Below are positions 11,921 to 21,590 of a stretch of 61,044 nucleotides of DNA, piece after piece; position 1 is the first letter of the stretch, and each line of letters begins with the position of its first letter. The notes below the pieces were generated by a model. It saw only the letters and a program-made list of their open reading frames with translations. It was not told the DNA's origin and did no database searches. Position numbers and translations under genes: made by a program. This stretch comes from Gliomastix tumulicola (Eukaryota > Ascomycota > Sordariomycetes > Hypocreales > Bionectriaceae). The stretch lies in NCBI GenBank assembly GCA_001599755.1, contig BCHX01000014.1, forward strand, positions 40,551-101,594. The letters run 5' to 3'.

Positions 11921-13318
11921 TCATCGTCGTAGATGAGATCTCCAAGACCTTTTACAAGTGCACTCGAGCTCTGTGACTTTTTCCGGCAGTGTAGATTGGG
12001 ACCGAATGCTGCCTAGCGTTTGGCATAACTCTTTCACCACTTCCTTCTCTTCTCCGAGCGCTAAGTTGAGTTCAACAGCCCGGAAGAATGGCTCAGGACT
12101 TGGATTTTGGAGGCATAGAGCCTCCATCCGGAGGATTTGCGCAGTGAATTCAAGAGAGGCTCTGGTGACGTATTGCACTCCTGTGTTGATACACCCATAC
12201 ACTGTAAATGTTGCATGGATCCAGCCAGGCGGAATGCAGATAGCTTCGTCCTCGGTCTGGAATATGAGGATGCCTTGATCGTAACCGCTTTCTGATGGGA
12301 AGGGGTGAACGAGTAGATCACGACCATCGTAAGACTTTTTGTTTACTTGCAGATTGTGCTCGGTTGGTGGGAACAAAGCCCAGACTTTGAGTGTAGTCTG
12401 CTTTTCCACAGGAACGAGTAAAGCCAGGATGTTATCTCCACGGTCGATGTGCGGTGGCACGTAGGAGAAAGCAGGTGTCAAATTCGAAGTCGTCCCCACG
12501 CTGCTCTGTAAATGGTGCGCTCCCTGTCTCTCTGGAATCTTGACTGCCGCCCCTCCGGGTATATTGACGGCGATCAGCGCGTCGTGTTCCGTCGGCTGGT
12601 ATAGCTGTCTTAGAACGGTGAGTAACCGAGGTTGGCTGATAGGTATTGAATTCTGCCGACAGTATATATCTGTTGGCTTCTTGAAGAAGTTCTGACATAG
12701 GGAGTCTAGAAAAAGATCTGCTGACTCAGGCTTCTTTTCCCAGCACTCTTGGGCCGGTAGTTTGCTAGGCATGCCATACTTGGAGCTGGTGTCCATCGAG
12801 ATGGTGTTCTGTTGACTCTGGAGTTTTCGAAAAGCGGACATGATAAATGTCAATGGTCCCGGTGGTCGGTCGAGCAACGACCTCCATCTTGGATCATTAT
12901 GGCCAAGACTATGGTGACCTGGGTCATGGCTGACGGGCTGGATCGAAACAAGGTCGGTTGGTTGGTGGTAGGCTGAATGATGACGGCTTGTATCATGGTC
13001 GGTCGGGTAGACTGGACGAATTGGGTCCTCATCAATGCCGTTATGATAAGCTGGACCATGGACCGGCTCGTGATTGGTCTGATCATAACGGGCTGGATCA
13101 TACCCATTCGGATCTTGATCAACCATGTCGCAGTCGGTCAGATCACGATTGGCCAGATCATGTCCAGTCATGCCATGCTGAACTGCATCATAGCCGGCTG
13201 GTCCCCGGTACATCGAAACGTTGTCCCGATGCTTCTGGGAACGCAAATGCTTTCGCCAGCCTGACTGAGCAATGGATGTACCACATAGATCACATTGTCT
13301 TTGCGTGTCGGTCTGCAT
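11921..13318 (-). CDS. C2H2 zinc-finger protein with pentad repeat and JmjC-like cupin domain
   Basis: Single-exon frame. I chose the ATG at 13318 because it sits eight residues before a zinc finger, giving 465 residues. The upstream in-frame Met at 13393 would add an implausible signal-like leader. Domains in order: a C2H2-type finger CDLCGTSIAQSGWRKH...H near residues 8-29; a low-complexity region near 35-140 with a five-residue period (GHDLAN, RDLTD, CDMVD, QDPNG, YDPAR, YDQTN) rich in Asp and His; then a JmjC-like double-stranded beta-helix with PPHIDRGDNIL (H-x-D) and IPPGWIHATF (distal His), the Fe(II) ligands expected of 2-oxoglutarate oxygenases. Substrate unknown. The finger suggests nucleic-acid or protein binding in the nucleus. 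Confidence 0.75.
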   Translation of the reverse strand: MQTDTQRQCDLCGTSIAQSGWRKHLRSQKHRDNVSMYRGPAGYDAVQHGMTGHDLANRDLTDCDMVDQDPNGYDPARYDQTNHEPVHGPAYHNGIDEDPIRPVYPTDHDTSRHHSAYHQPTDLVSIQPVSHDPGHHSLGHNDPRWRSLLDRPPGPLTFIMSAFRKLQSQQNTISMDTSSKYGMPSKLPAQECWEKKPESADLFLDSLCQNFFKKPTDIYCRQNSIPISQPRLLTVLRQLYQPTEHDALIAVNIPGGAAVKIPERQGAHHLQSSVGTTSNLTPAFSYVPPHIDRGDNILALLVPVEKQTTLKVWALFPPTEHNLQVNKKSYDGRDLLVHPFPSESGYDQGILIFQTEDEAICIPPGWIHATFTVYGCINTGVQYVTRASLEFTAQILRMEALCLQNPSPEPFFRAVELNLALGEEKEVVKELCQTLGSIRSQSTLPEKVTELECTCKRSWRSHLRR

Positions 13319-13929
13319 AGCACTGGTGAATGAGGATGCGAATGAAATGATGAATAATGGAGAACAAAAGACGACCAGTGCGATGGGCCTCAACCGACTT
13401 TATAGCATGACTTTAGTCTAGGATGTACGCAATAAGAAAAGTTCCACATCTGCCTTCACTCCCGCTTCCTGCCTATTAATAGGTCTTCAGATCCTCTCCG
13501 ATTGGCTGCTTACAAGGGGGTCCAGTCAATGAACCTCATGGCTTCTATCCTACGTGGGTTCCTTTTGAGCTCAGCTCTCGGACGATGATCTTAGTCCCCG
13601 AGTCCAAGTGGTTAAATCATCCAAGCATATGGGGGAACAGATTTGATGGCGATTCGGGTCAGAAGAGCAAATAGAAACAATGATATTACGATACAGTACA
13701 TTATTACATATGAGCAGTTGCTGATGACACAGCTTTGATGACATTACTCGATGGAATCTTTCATGTCGACTTCGCGTTCGCTCTTGACATAGATAGCTGT
13801 CCACTGCTGAACCAAGAATGCCCGTTCTTTCCTTCTCATCAGTCTCCATCTGTACCCTCTGATGCGAGACCTCCTGCTTCTGGTTTCTGCGCGATAAGTT
13901 TATGACTGTTCTAGGATCAGAATGGCGAT
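13319..13929. other. Intergenic between JmjC-like gene and methyltransferase
   Basis: This contains the putative upstream region of the zinc-finger/JmjC gene and the 3' flank of the methyltransferase. A 120-codon minus-strand frame (13571-13933) has no recognisable motif and I do not call it. Confidence 0.35.
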
Positions 13930-14787
13930 TCATATCATCGCGAATAGGGAGACAGTCACATACACTGTGATTATGAGACCTTTCTCAAGCAGTTCCTCCC
14001 GTAACTTTTGCTCGATTTCCCTTTGTTGATGCATTGTCCAAGATTGAGGTGCAATCTTTAGTGCTCGAGAAAACGTACCGGCCATATGGCCGACAAAGCC
14101 TTCAAGGAGGCAACGGTCATCATGTCTTTCCGACATGAGATGAAAGCTCCGGCGGTTCGATCCCACGGGTTCGTAACCGACTTCCTTCAACTGACGATAA
14201 GCATGGCCATCGGCATGAATACAGTGGGACAAACCAGCAGCGCTTTCAAGAAGTTCAAGCATCGAGAACCAGTCAGCCCACAAGCCGGCCGACGGGTCGG
14301 TCGGGCTGATTGTGATGTCGGATATCTCGATAAAGCCTCTAGGAGCCTGGCTCCGGAATGCAGCCTGGAGTGAGGTCTTCCAGTTCTTGATATAGCCTTC
14401 CATACCGCGTATATGAACGAGATTGAAACGATCGTCCCAACCCCAGTAGGAATCGTTGGCATCTACCTGAAAGAAACCGAGGAGATCATGATCGGTTGGT
14501 GTCTCGATCGGAGACAGATCAATCCCAAAGACAGTTGAATGCTGATACGCATCAGCAACTGCCCTAGACAGAGTCAGCGAGGCGCATCGAGGCAGACCCA
14601 GGAGTTCATACTTTGCCCAAACTCCGGTAGAACATCCGACGTCCAATATATATTGGTTGTCGTGTACTAGTGGGTGTAGGAGACGGCCGTCGTCAATGGA
14701 GGTATAGAAGTCATGTCTGCCATAATATTAGTTTCCACATGCGAATAATGGTAGGTAGACCTACATTGTTTCCTCGTGCCTCTGCAT
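13930..14787 (-). CDS. LaeA-like class I SAM methyltransferase
   Basis: Exon 1 is 14787-14765 and exon 2 is 14716-13930. The 48-bp intron (GTAGGT to ATGGCAG) joins in frame to give 269 residues. The N-terminus reads MQRHEETIHDFYTSIDDGRL, followed by motif I YILDVGCSTGVWAKYE, the acidic-loop and SPIE block VFGIDLSPIETPT, then FNLVHIRGMEGYIKNW and PRGFIEISDITI, which is the usual order in this fungal family. The alternative GTG/TTG starts are not needed. The C-terminus ITVYVTVSLFAMI differs from the usual Gly/Lys ending, so a further 3' exon is possible. It lies immediately downstream of a membrane-protein gene on the same strand; a shared metabolite or regulatory role is only a guess. Confidence 0.75.
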
Positions 14788-14854
14788 GTCAGCGTCGTAA
14801 CTTTGCGGTAAAATGTTAGTTGTGGCAGTAGTATGAACAGACCACGGCTCCGGC

Positions 14855-15920
14855 TTACCATGGCATTGAATCCGACGGGGTATGGACCCCATGAACTGAT
14901 ATAGTCGAATCAACAACACTCTCGATCGAATGACGTGGGGAGGGTCCAGCTGTGCTCAAACTGACGACAGTTGCTGCTGAGGGCTTGGGAATAAGATCGA
15001 CGTCAGAACCAGACCTGCGGCAAGGTGTTCTTGTCCTCGGGCCGGCCTTCTCCTTGTCCGGCTTGGCGAGCTCAAGGTCTTTTTCAAGTATGATAATTTC
15101 GTTCAATCCTTCCTGTGGCGAAGCCTGCGATATGTAAGCCTGTGATCGACTGAAGAACAATAGGTCAAAATGTACCTGAAGTCTCTTGCTACGTTCTCTC
15201 CGATCTCTCGTTGCTTGCACTGAGAGCAAGGCCATGCAGACGATACACTGAGCAGCCGCTTGTGGTGATTTGCCGGAGACGGACAGGCCGAGAAATAAGC
15301 CTGACGCTAGAAACCCAACATTGGCGACTGACATCCAACAGAGGAGCAAAAAGCTCCGGTCGTTGTTCCCGATGGTATATGCATAATTGGCCATGGTTGC
15401 AATGTTGAGATGTGAAACGATCGGGGCAGCCCAAATGAGCTCGCGTCGATAATTGACCAGTTGCCAAACTCCAATCCCGACAAAGCTAATCTGCGTGATC
15501 AACCCCGTCCAGAAAAGGAGACTTCCCAGGTTGGAAAAAGGAAGAACCGGCACCGAGCGCTTGAGCCACGCGCACCTTGGCTGATAGAGAATCTCGAGAA
15601 CCTGAAGTGCGTTAGCAATTATCAAAGTTGTGGAGCACCTGCTATACCTCAAAGGCCCAGATTGACAAGACTGTGACGCCCTTGCAGCTAGACAGCATAG
15701 CATATGGATATTGACTATTGTCGTCCTCGCGCCGATAAACTTCAAAGAAAACGAGGAAGCTGATACCGCAGGCACCGAAGCAACCGCCGAGACTGCTCAG
15801 CATTCGAAATCGAAATGGATCGGCTGCATGTAGGAAGCAGTAAGGTATCTGGAAAAATAGGACACTTGCAAGCGCAATGTAAGCGTCGATGCTTTGTGTC
15901 GAATCAACTGGTGCATTCAT
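14855..15920 (-). CDS. Multi-pass membrane protein of unknown function
   Basis: Three exons (15920-15648, 15601-15176, 15124-14855) join in frame to give 322 residues. Introns are 46 bp (GTATAG to CTTCAG) and 51 bp (GTACAT to TCGCAG). Hydrophobic segments are AYIALASVLFFQIPYCFLH, GCFGACGISFLVFFEVY, CKGVTVLSIWAFEVLEILY, LLFWTGLITQISFVGIGVW, a weaker one around the IATMANYAYTIG stretch, LLLCWMSVANVGFLASGLFL and QCIVCMALLSVQ, so about seven membrane spans. The C-terminal 90 residues are cytosolic-looking and rich in Ser and charged residues (LEKDLELAKPDKEK). The topology resembles a sensor or the 'integral membrane' proteins of moulds, but I do not recognise the family. It ends 67 bp before the methyltransferase start. 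Confidence 0.7.
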
Positions 15921-16414
15921 CCTGATCTTTTCTCACCGAGTGAAGGAACATAGGTAAAAGTGACAAGGCAACCAGATGGTATGCAATGCAAAGACATGCA
16001 GTTGCAGGAATTAGGATCCTCCTATGGGTAAATGCATCTTATAGGAGTCGCGTCCTAGTTCGCAACACGTTTCTGTTTGTGGGACTGCCAGATCAAGGAC
16101 TCATCACTCCCCAGCCCCCACCGTGCACGTTCTAATGATGCTAACTCAAGGTAAAGGGGTTTAAGCTTCAGATAAGGACACATTGTGAGTCATTATTTAG
16201 GCTATACCAAACCACATAGGTCGGCAGGCAACAAAAGAGTGTCTTCAGAACCAGACCCGTCCACTATGCGATCTCCGTACACCACAAGGCAAATAGGCAC
16301 TTGATATTGAAGGATGGTGAATTGGTAACTACCCCCGCATTTGCGTGATAGACTATGGGAAACCTGTTTAACAGGATAAAACCATAGTCAAGGTAGAAGC
16401 CTAAGTGCGCTATT
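15921..16414. other. Intergenic, presumed promoter of the membrane-protein gene
   Basis: No coding signal is seen. It lies between the start of the membrane-protein gene and the stop of the next small gene, both on the minus strand. Confidence 0.4.
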
Positions 16415-16765
16415 CTATGTTAATAACTGGTGCACCAAGAGCACACCAAACACAATAGTTGCTATCCCCGAGATGAAAAGCCCCCCGAAATTAGTTTCTG
16501 GCTTGGTAGACATCAGATATAGATAGTCTTCGTCCTTAAAGTCCTTGGCCGCCAGTAGCAACACCTCTCGGCCATGATCATCAAATTGATTCAGTATGTC
16601 GGCCTTTTCCCCCTCGGATACCGGGACCAGTTTCACCCCTTCGTTCTCTTGAACTGGTCAGATAGAGCACAAAGGCTGCATGAGGAATGACGTACCCATC
16701 TTGGTCAATGAGACGCTGTCAAGCAGAAACCATGTGCGGTCCTTCGTGAGCTGCCGTTGAGCCAT
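16415..16765 (-). CDS. Small tail-anchored membrane protein, two exons
   Basis: Exon 1 is 16765-16696 and exon 2 is 16647-16415. The 48-bp intron (GTACGT, CTGAC branch, TTCAAG) joins in frame to give 100 residues. It starts MAQRQLTKDRTWFLLDSVSL, continues with an acidic middle (EGEKADILNQFDDHGREVLL) and ends in one hydrophobic segment, GGLFISGIATIVFGVLLVHQ, four residues from the stop. That layout fits a tail-anchored protein of ER, mitochondrial or peroxisomal membranes. The function is not recognised. The clean splice signals and codon continuity support a real gene below the usual annotation size. Confidence 0.65.
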
Positions 16766-17274
16766 GGTGTTGTTATGTGCCACTGAATTCTGGGAGAATA
16801 GGACGGAAATCGAAATTAGGGATAAGAATAAAACAGTTAGGTTCTAAGTTCAGTAGTGGAGCATGTTGAGAGAAGGGGTGGCAGGTTACCTTTTATACTC
16901 AATCCCATCCGTCTGGCCAGTCTTCTTCGTTCTAAGCCACAATATGGAAGAAAATGAATGGCTGCCTATATTGATAAGCTTTATTGGGCGAGTGCTACGT
17001 GGCAGACAGTGCAATCTGCCTTTATGAGATATATGCAACGTTTCTGTATCATTTCACCCGATTACTCAAGGTCCAGATCATGCCTACCTCTGTTTTCTCT
17101 GTTTTCTATGGCATGACACTCCTATGAATTCACTAGAGGCGGTAAATATGTAGGTAGATAGAGTCAATATAGGAAAATAATATTGCAACGCGGTACAAAG
17201 CACTACACAGAAGCGGTCACTGCCGATACACCCTAGTCCAATAGTTGGACTACGAGCTGTCTTGTCGTCCTTTC
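16766..17274. other. Intergenic
   Basis: No supportable coding sequence. It presumably holds the promoter of the small tail-anchored protein gene. Confidence 0.4.
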
Positions 17275-17484
17275 TCAGCCTTTACGGCCACCATAGCCCT
17301 CGTCCCCATGGGTTGGACAGGCACTTGTGACTGTCTTTGCCCCTGTGTACACATCCTTGGGTTGTGCACACTGTACTCCGGTCTCGTTGAACGATGCGCA
17401 AGAATCCGTTACTAGGGCAGTCGTAGGCGCAAGTGCACAATTGCACGTCTTATATTTTCGCGGGGTGATCAAGTTTTGGCACAT
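17275..17484 (-). CDS. Small cysteine-containing protein
   Basis: An ATG at 17484 opens a 69-residue frame starting MCQNLITPRKYKTCNCAL, with further Cys at DSCASFNE, VQCAQP and SACPTHGD and a Gly/Lys-rich end. Small Cys-rich proteins opening with MC are frequent in moulds, but there is no signal peptide here and I do not recognise the family. Upstream in-frame codons lack an ATG. It could be a chance frame. Confidence 0.4.
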   Translation of the reverse strand: MCQNLITPRKYKTCNCALAPTTALVTDSCASFNETGVQCAQPKDVYTGAKTVTSACPTHGDEGYGGRKG

Positions 17485-18069
17485 GATTCGTGGTTTGCTC
17501 CTTGCGTCGTTAGCTTGGGTACGCAATTCTTGTAAGACAGCATGCTTACTTTTTCAAGGTAACAGAGAGAATATGTGGTTTGGCCATTGGCCGAAAATCC
17601 GGAAGGGCAATGCCTTGCTTTTATGCCGACTGGGCTACCCACCTAACCGTCATGTGTTCACCAGTCAGGCATGACCGGAGAGTGTAGGTGGGGTATCAGC
17701 CAGAGCAGGCTAGGCGTACAGCATGCCTTTTTTTTTTTTTTCACCTATGCATTGAAGTTCGCTGAGACATGGTGACTTCAAGACCGAATGCCCCGGGCGG
17801 GTGGCCTAAACAGTCGTGGTGGAAATTTCTGATGAACCATCATCACATCACTCGTACAGCTGCCTACTTGATCGGGTAAGTGAGTGGTTTTAACGGCTCG
17901 ATTTCCAATCAAGTTGAAGCCGGCTGCCTCGCATGGAATGGACATCGCACAAAGAATGCTAGGGATAGGGACTCGTGGAGGCATAGAATGGTATTCTTTT
18001 GAAGGATGGGCAGCTACTTGCATTAGAAGCCCAAGTTGAAGCAATACATACAAACATAGCGCTTTGGCA
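17485..18069. other. Intergenic with a poly-T run
   Basis: A run of 14 T lies at 17728-17741. Otherwise this is the 3' flank of the kinase-like gene. No convincing gene. Confidence 0.4.
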
Positions 18070-19205
18070 CTACTCGCTGAACTTCTCGCTGCAGTCAAGC
18101 AGGGCATTTGCAACAGCTACAGCAGTTGTGAACGAACCAACCCAGCATCCATGGATAACACCCTGCAGCAAGTTTTGTCCTGATGGAAACTGATGCAGTT
18201 GGAAGCGGCGCTCTATCTCTTCGTCTTCCAAATCACTGAAAACCTCCTCGCCGGCAATGATATAGTAGAAGACCGAGCCCAGACCGAAGATATCATCTAT
18301 TTCGTCTGGTATGTAGTTATGTTTCCATGGTCGTGCCTGGTATCTCGCTCCGGGGGAGCTGGGCGGGATCTGTCTCGAAGGAAATGAGCTCCCGGCAAAG
18401 TCGCAAACTCGGAGATCCAGGTTCTTATCAAGCAGGAAGTTTCTGGGGGCTACATCAGCGTGTATGACCCCTCTTGCATGAAGACCTGCGAGAGCATCGG
18501 CAGCTTGGCTGGCCCAGCGTAGGCGCGTAGCCAGGTCGGTATTCGGTCTGTCCTTAAGATAAGCATCAAGGCTTCCGTTGCTTGCATATTCTAATGTCAA
18601 CGTGCAGGACGCAGGGTCCCAGTCAAGAAGCCTTGGGATGAAGGGGGCTGCATCAAGCAAGCGATATACTGCAACTTCGTATTCCAAATTTTGACGATTC
18701 ATCCGTTCTGCAATCGGGTTCAGTGGATTCTTCAGGGGAGTCTTTACAACTCCGCCGCCGGGAAGACGTTCAATAAGTGCCGTTGCTCCTATATCGACGA
18801 AGAAGCCTTTGCGAACGTAATACACCTGCCCAGGCTTCGTAACATCTGGGACCCTAAATGACTTGTCGGGCCAATTCGGGTGAGCTTCTCGTTCCCATTC
18901 CCCACGAACCGGGATGTACTCGATCGATGGAAGGGCTATTTGTGGATCAGGGGTGGGCGACGCGCTTCTGTCCTTGGATTGTGGCTGGAAGAATGTGTGT
19001 GATTGCTGGGTCAGCCTACGATCGCACGGCGGCTGAGTAGTGCGATACTAACCTGGACTCCAGCTTCGTGGTCATTGTTGCTGGGGGGGTTTGCACGGTA
19101 ATTTGAGAAACTCAATATGCGTGAACATATGCTGGAGGCATAGGATTGGAGCACGGAAAACATGGAAAGAGCGTACTGCCAAATGGAGAGAGTAGGGGCA
19201 GCCAT
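18070..19205 (-). CDS. Membrane-anchored protein-kinase-like protein
   Basis: Exon 1 is 19205-19053 and exon 2 is 19005-18070. A 47-bp intron (GTTAGT to ACCCAG) joins GVQ to QSHTFF in frame, giving 362 residues. The N-terminus has one hydrophobic stretch (ALSMFSVLQSYASSICS), then a proline-rich linker and EREAHPNWPDKSFRVPDVTK. The kinase lobe shows VVKTPLKNP (candidate Lys), LEYASNGSLDAYL, catalytic loop GVIHADVAPRNFLLD (HRD reads HAD) and RVCDFAGSS (DFG-like). The lysine, loop Asp and DF-Asp remain, so weak activity is possible. The HAD and DFAG variants are shared by fungal-expanded kinase-like families as I remember them. Role unknown. Confidence 0.8.
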
Positions 19206-19935
19206 TGTTTTCCCTGTGAGCAATGCGGAAAGGACCCAGGATCCATGCCCGCTATTAATATTATTTGTTGGCCTGTTTATCAGTCGAGGAGCACGTGACA
19301 ATGTTGCCACTTTAATCAAAGGGACATTCCTGCAGTGACCTTTGGGGATGGGGGTGGATCGCTAGCCTGCCAGGTTCCACTTCTTTGTACCTTGCCCCTA
19401 AGATTTAAGTATTGTTTAAGCAAATAAGGGCTACTCACGATATCTATACCCCGTTTAGCCAGGAAGAGCAGGATGCATGATTTCTATTTTACTAGGTGTC
19501 TAGCGTATGCGCGACTCATGGTGTCTGGAGATTAAATAGCTCAAAAAGGCGAAGGTAAGCGATGTCACCAAAGATCTCTGTTGTAAGCAAAGCGCTGCTT
19601 TCTTTGATGAAAGGAATGACCTTCAGAAGACGGTTGAGTGTGGTGGCTACCAGATTCTTCTACTTTCTCTCTCCATGAACTGCTCCCGCAACTTTTGCAT
19701 ACTTCGACCATGTCAAGACTCAAATTCTCTTCATCCACACCCCAGAGATTACCACTACCCAGCTCTGCTGAAAAGCTCTCCTAAACATAGACCTCCCCCG
19801 TTGGGGTTTCGAGTCCGTAATCTTTGTATGAGTTCCAAAATATCGCACGGCTACTCCTTCCTCTCCTATTCAATCCATTACGTTGGTCAGGATCGAATTC
19901 TATTGCGTGGTGAGGCTGGGATTTGTTGCAAGATT
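19206..19935. other. Intergenic
   Basis: Upstream region of the kinase-like gene and 3' flank of the next minus-strand gene. A plus-strand frame beginning at 19675 lacks any motif. Nothing is called. Confidence 0.4.
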
Positions 19936-21065
19936 CTATCGTACAAGGCAATAATCTTTTTTCCTGGTAATAGAAATGTGATGCCTGTGGATGTTAGCAG
20001 TTTGCAAAAACTGGCATGAGGGCACGTACTGACCAGCAGAAAAAGACCGGCTCTTCTGGAGATATATGTATGCCTGACTGCTCTCCGCCTTGGCGATTCT
20101 GCCGGAGGCTTGAGTATACGTCTTGAGCATAGTTCAATGCAGTTCCTCTTTGTTCACCTTTGAAACTGCCACATTCATGGTCTGTTTGCACCGTAACCTC
20201 TCCAAGAATCTCTTGCACTGATTGGCTCTCCCAAGATTCTATCTGGTCCTTAATACTCCTGCCTTCCTTGGCATGGTACCAGTTGGGGTCATTGATGGAT
20301 ATGTCGAGGTCAATGATGTGTAGCTCGCCATTTTCATGCAAGAGCTTCGAGCAATCTTGCAAAAAGCACAACCAGTGGTCGACGAGGTAGCTCACGTTGA
20401 CCAGAATGAGATCAAACTGGCCACAGAAACCACGACTGCTTTTCCCGTCTTCGGAGTAGACAGAGCTAAAGGTTGTCATTGGAAGCCCCGGAGTGACGCT
20501 CACGCTTGTCACGTTCATTCCCTTCAGCGACTTGAGTTTACCACTATACGCGTCAGTCTGCGTCAATACTCCAGAATATGATCAACCTACGCTACCCACA
20601 TGTCGGCGTCCGAAGATATGTACAAACATCTCTTTGAGCTCGGTTGAGCCCTCTCAAATGTCGGCCAAAAGATTTCGTTGCTTTGATTGTTAGAAAAAGT
20701 CTTTTTTGGCAGAATGTGGCCACTTACAATCCTTGAATCTGGGTCAAGCTCAAGCCAACCGTCGCATCATGCCGACTGAGGGTAGCTGGTCCTGAGGTCT
20801 CGCCCTTTTCGAGATTTGGCAGCGCAGCTTGCGATGTGAATGAAAGCCCACATATTTGTATCATACGTACCCATATCGATATCCAAATTGCCCAGAATAG
20901 CCTGAACCACGTCTGGGCACCGTTCTGCATATTGAACTGGCTAACGATCGTAGTAGCAGGCAGGAGAGTGATTCGAATCACAAGAATCTCAATATGCAAG
21001 GCGATGGGGGCCAAAAAATGGTTCGCGCGGGTCGCCAGGGAATATATGTCCAGGGTGTGCACCAC
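19936..21065 (-). CDS. Putative SAM-methyltransferase-like protein, four exons
   Basis: Exons 21065-20728, 20680-20596, 20557-20034 and 19984-19936 join in frame to give 331 residues. Introns are 47, 38 and 49 bp with donors GTAAGT, GTAGCG and GTCAGT and acceptors ATCAAAG, GACGCAG and ATCCACAG; the second is very short. The core reads LYISSDADMWTDAYSGKLKS and GQFDLILVNVSYLVDHWLCF, then LHENGELHIIDLDI, which resembles the strand-4/strand-5 part of a Rossmann methyltransferase. A glycine-rich motif I is not obvious, and the first 70 residues look odd for an enzyme, so the start may lie further in. Alternative: an uncharacterised protein with a methyltransferase-like fold. Confidence 0.5.
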
Positions 21066-21590
21066 GCTTTGGATCTCCTCAGTAGGGGGTTAAGAAATAC
21101 ATCACATGATAGAGCTGAAGGCGTTACATGGCTGCTACCCTTTGATGCGTCTCCAGTGATGATCAGCTTTCAGGCCCTCTTTGGCTGTCCCGAGACTACC
21201 ATACCCACTCGTTTTGCCTGAAGTCAGAAATATCCTCCACTCTTACTCTGAGGCATACTTGGATTTTAATAGAACACTGCAAGAGTAGGGGGGTGTGAAA
21301 GCAGCCTGAGTATCTGTGCGTCAGCTGAGCGTGTCAATCCAAGATCACCACCCGTATTTCATCATTCTCTTGGCTGAGGTAGCTGATCGTGCAATGGATC
21401 TTCGGTAGTGGAACCCAGTCGTTTTCCAGAATAAGGGTTACCCACAATATGCAGTTTGGGCCCAAACTGCATATTGTGGGTCTAGATGGTCCTGCTTAAC
21501 TCGCCTCAGATGTCTACCTCTGCTGTTTCAATCCTCTCCGTTGCTCGAACCTCTTCCCCATAACCTCAATCTTATACTCAAATCACCGTT
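21066..21590. other. Intergenic between divergent genes, contains a palindrome
   Basis: A shared upstream region between the minus-strand methyltransferase-like gene and the plus-strand 520-residue gene. Apart from the palindrome at 21440-21481 I see no strong structure. Confidence 0.45.
21440..21481. repeat. Perfect 42-bp palindrome without spacer
   Basis: The left arm ACCCACAATATGCAGTTTGGG is followed directly by its exact reverse complement. It sits about 110 bp upstream of the ATG of the next plus-strand gene. Spacer-free perfect palindromes of this length are usually unstable, so it may be a recent event, a cruciform, a protein-binding dyad or a remnant of an inverted insertion. Confidence 0.97.

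Noticed and set aside
13319..13393. Upstream in-frame Met giving a hydrophobic leader to the zinc-finger/JmjC protein
   Set aside because: A secretion-like leader before a nuclear-type zinc finger is implausible, and the ATG at 13318 sits directly before the finger.
14150..14180. GGTTCGATCCC-like word suggesting a tRNA T-arm
   Set aside because: It lies inside the methyltransferase coding sequence and lacks the other tRNA parts.
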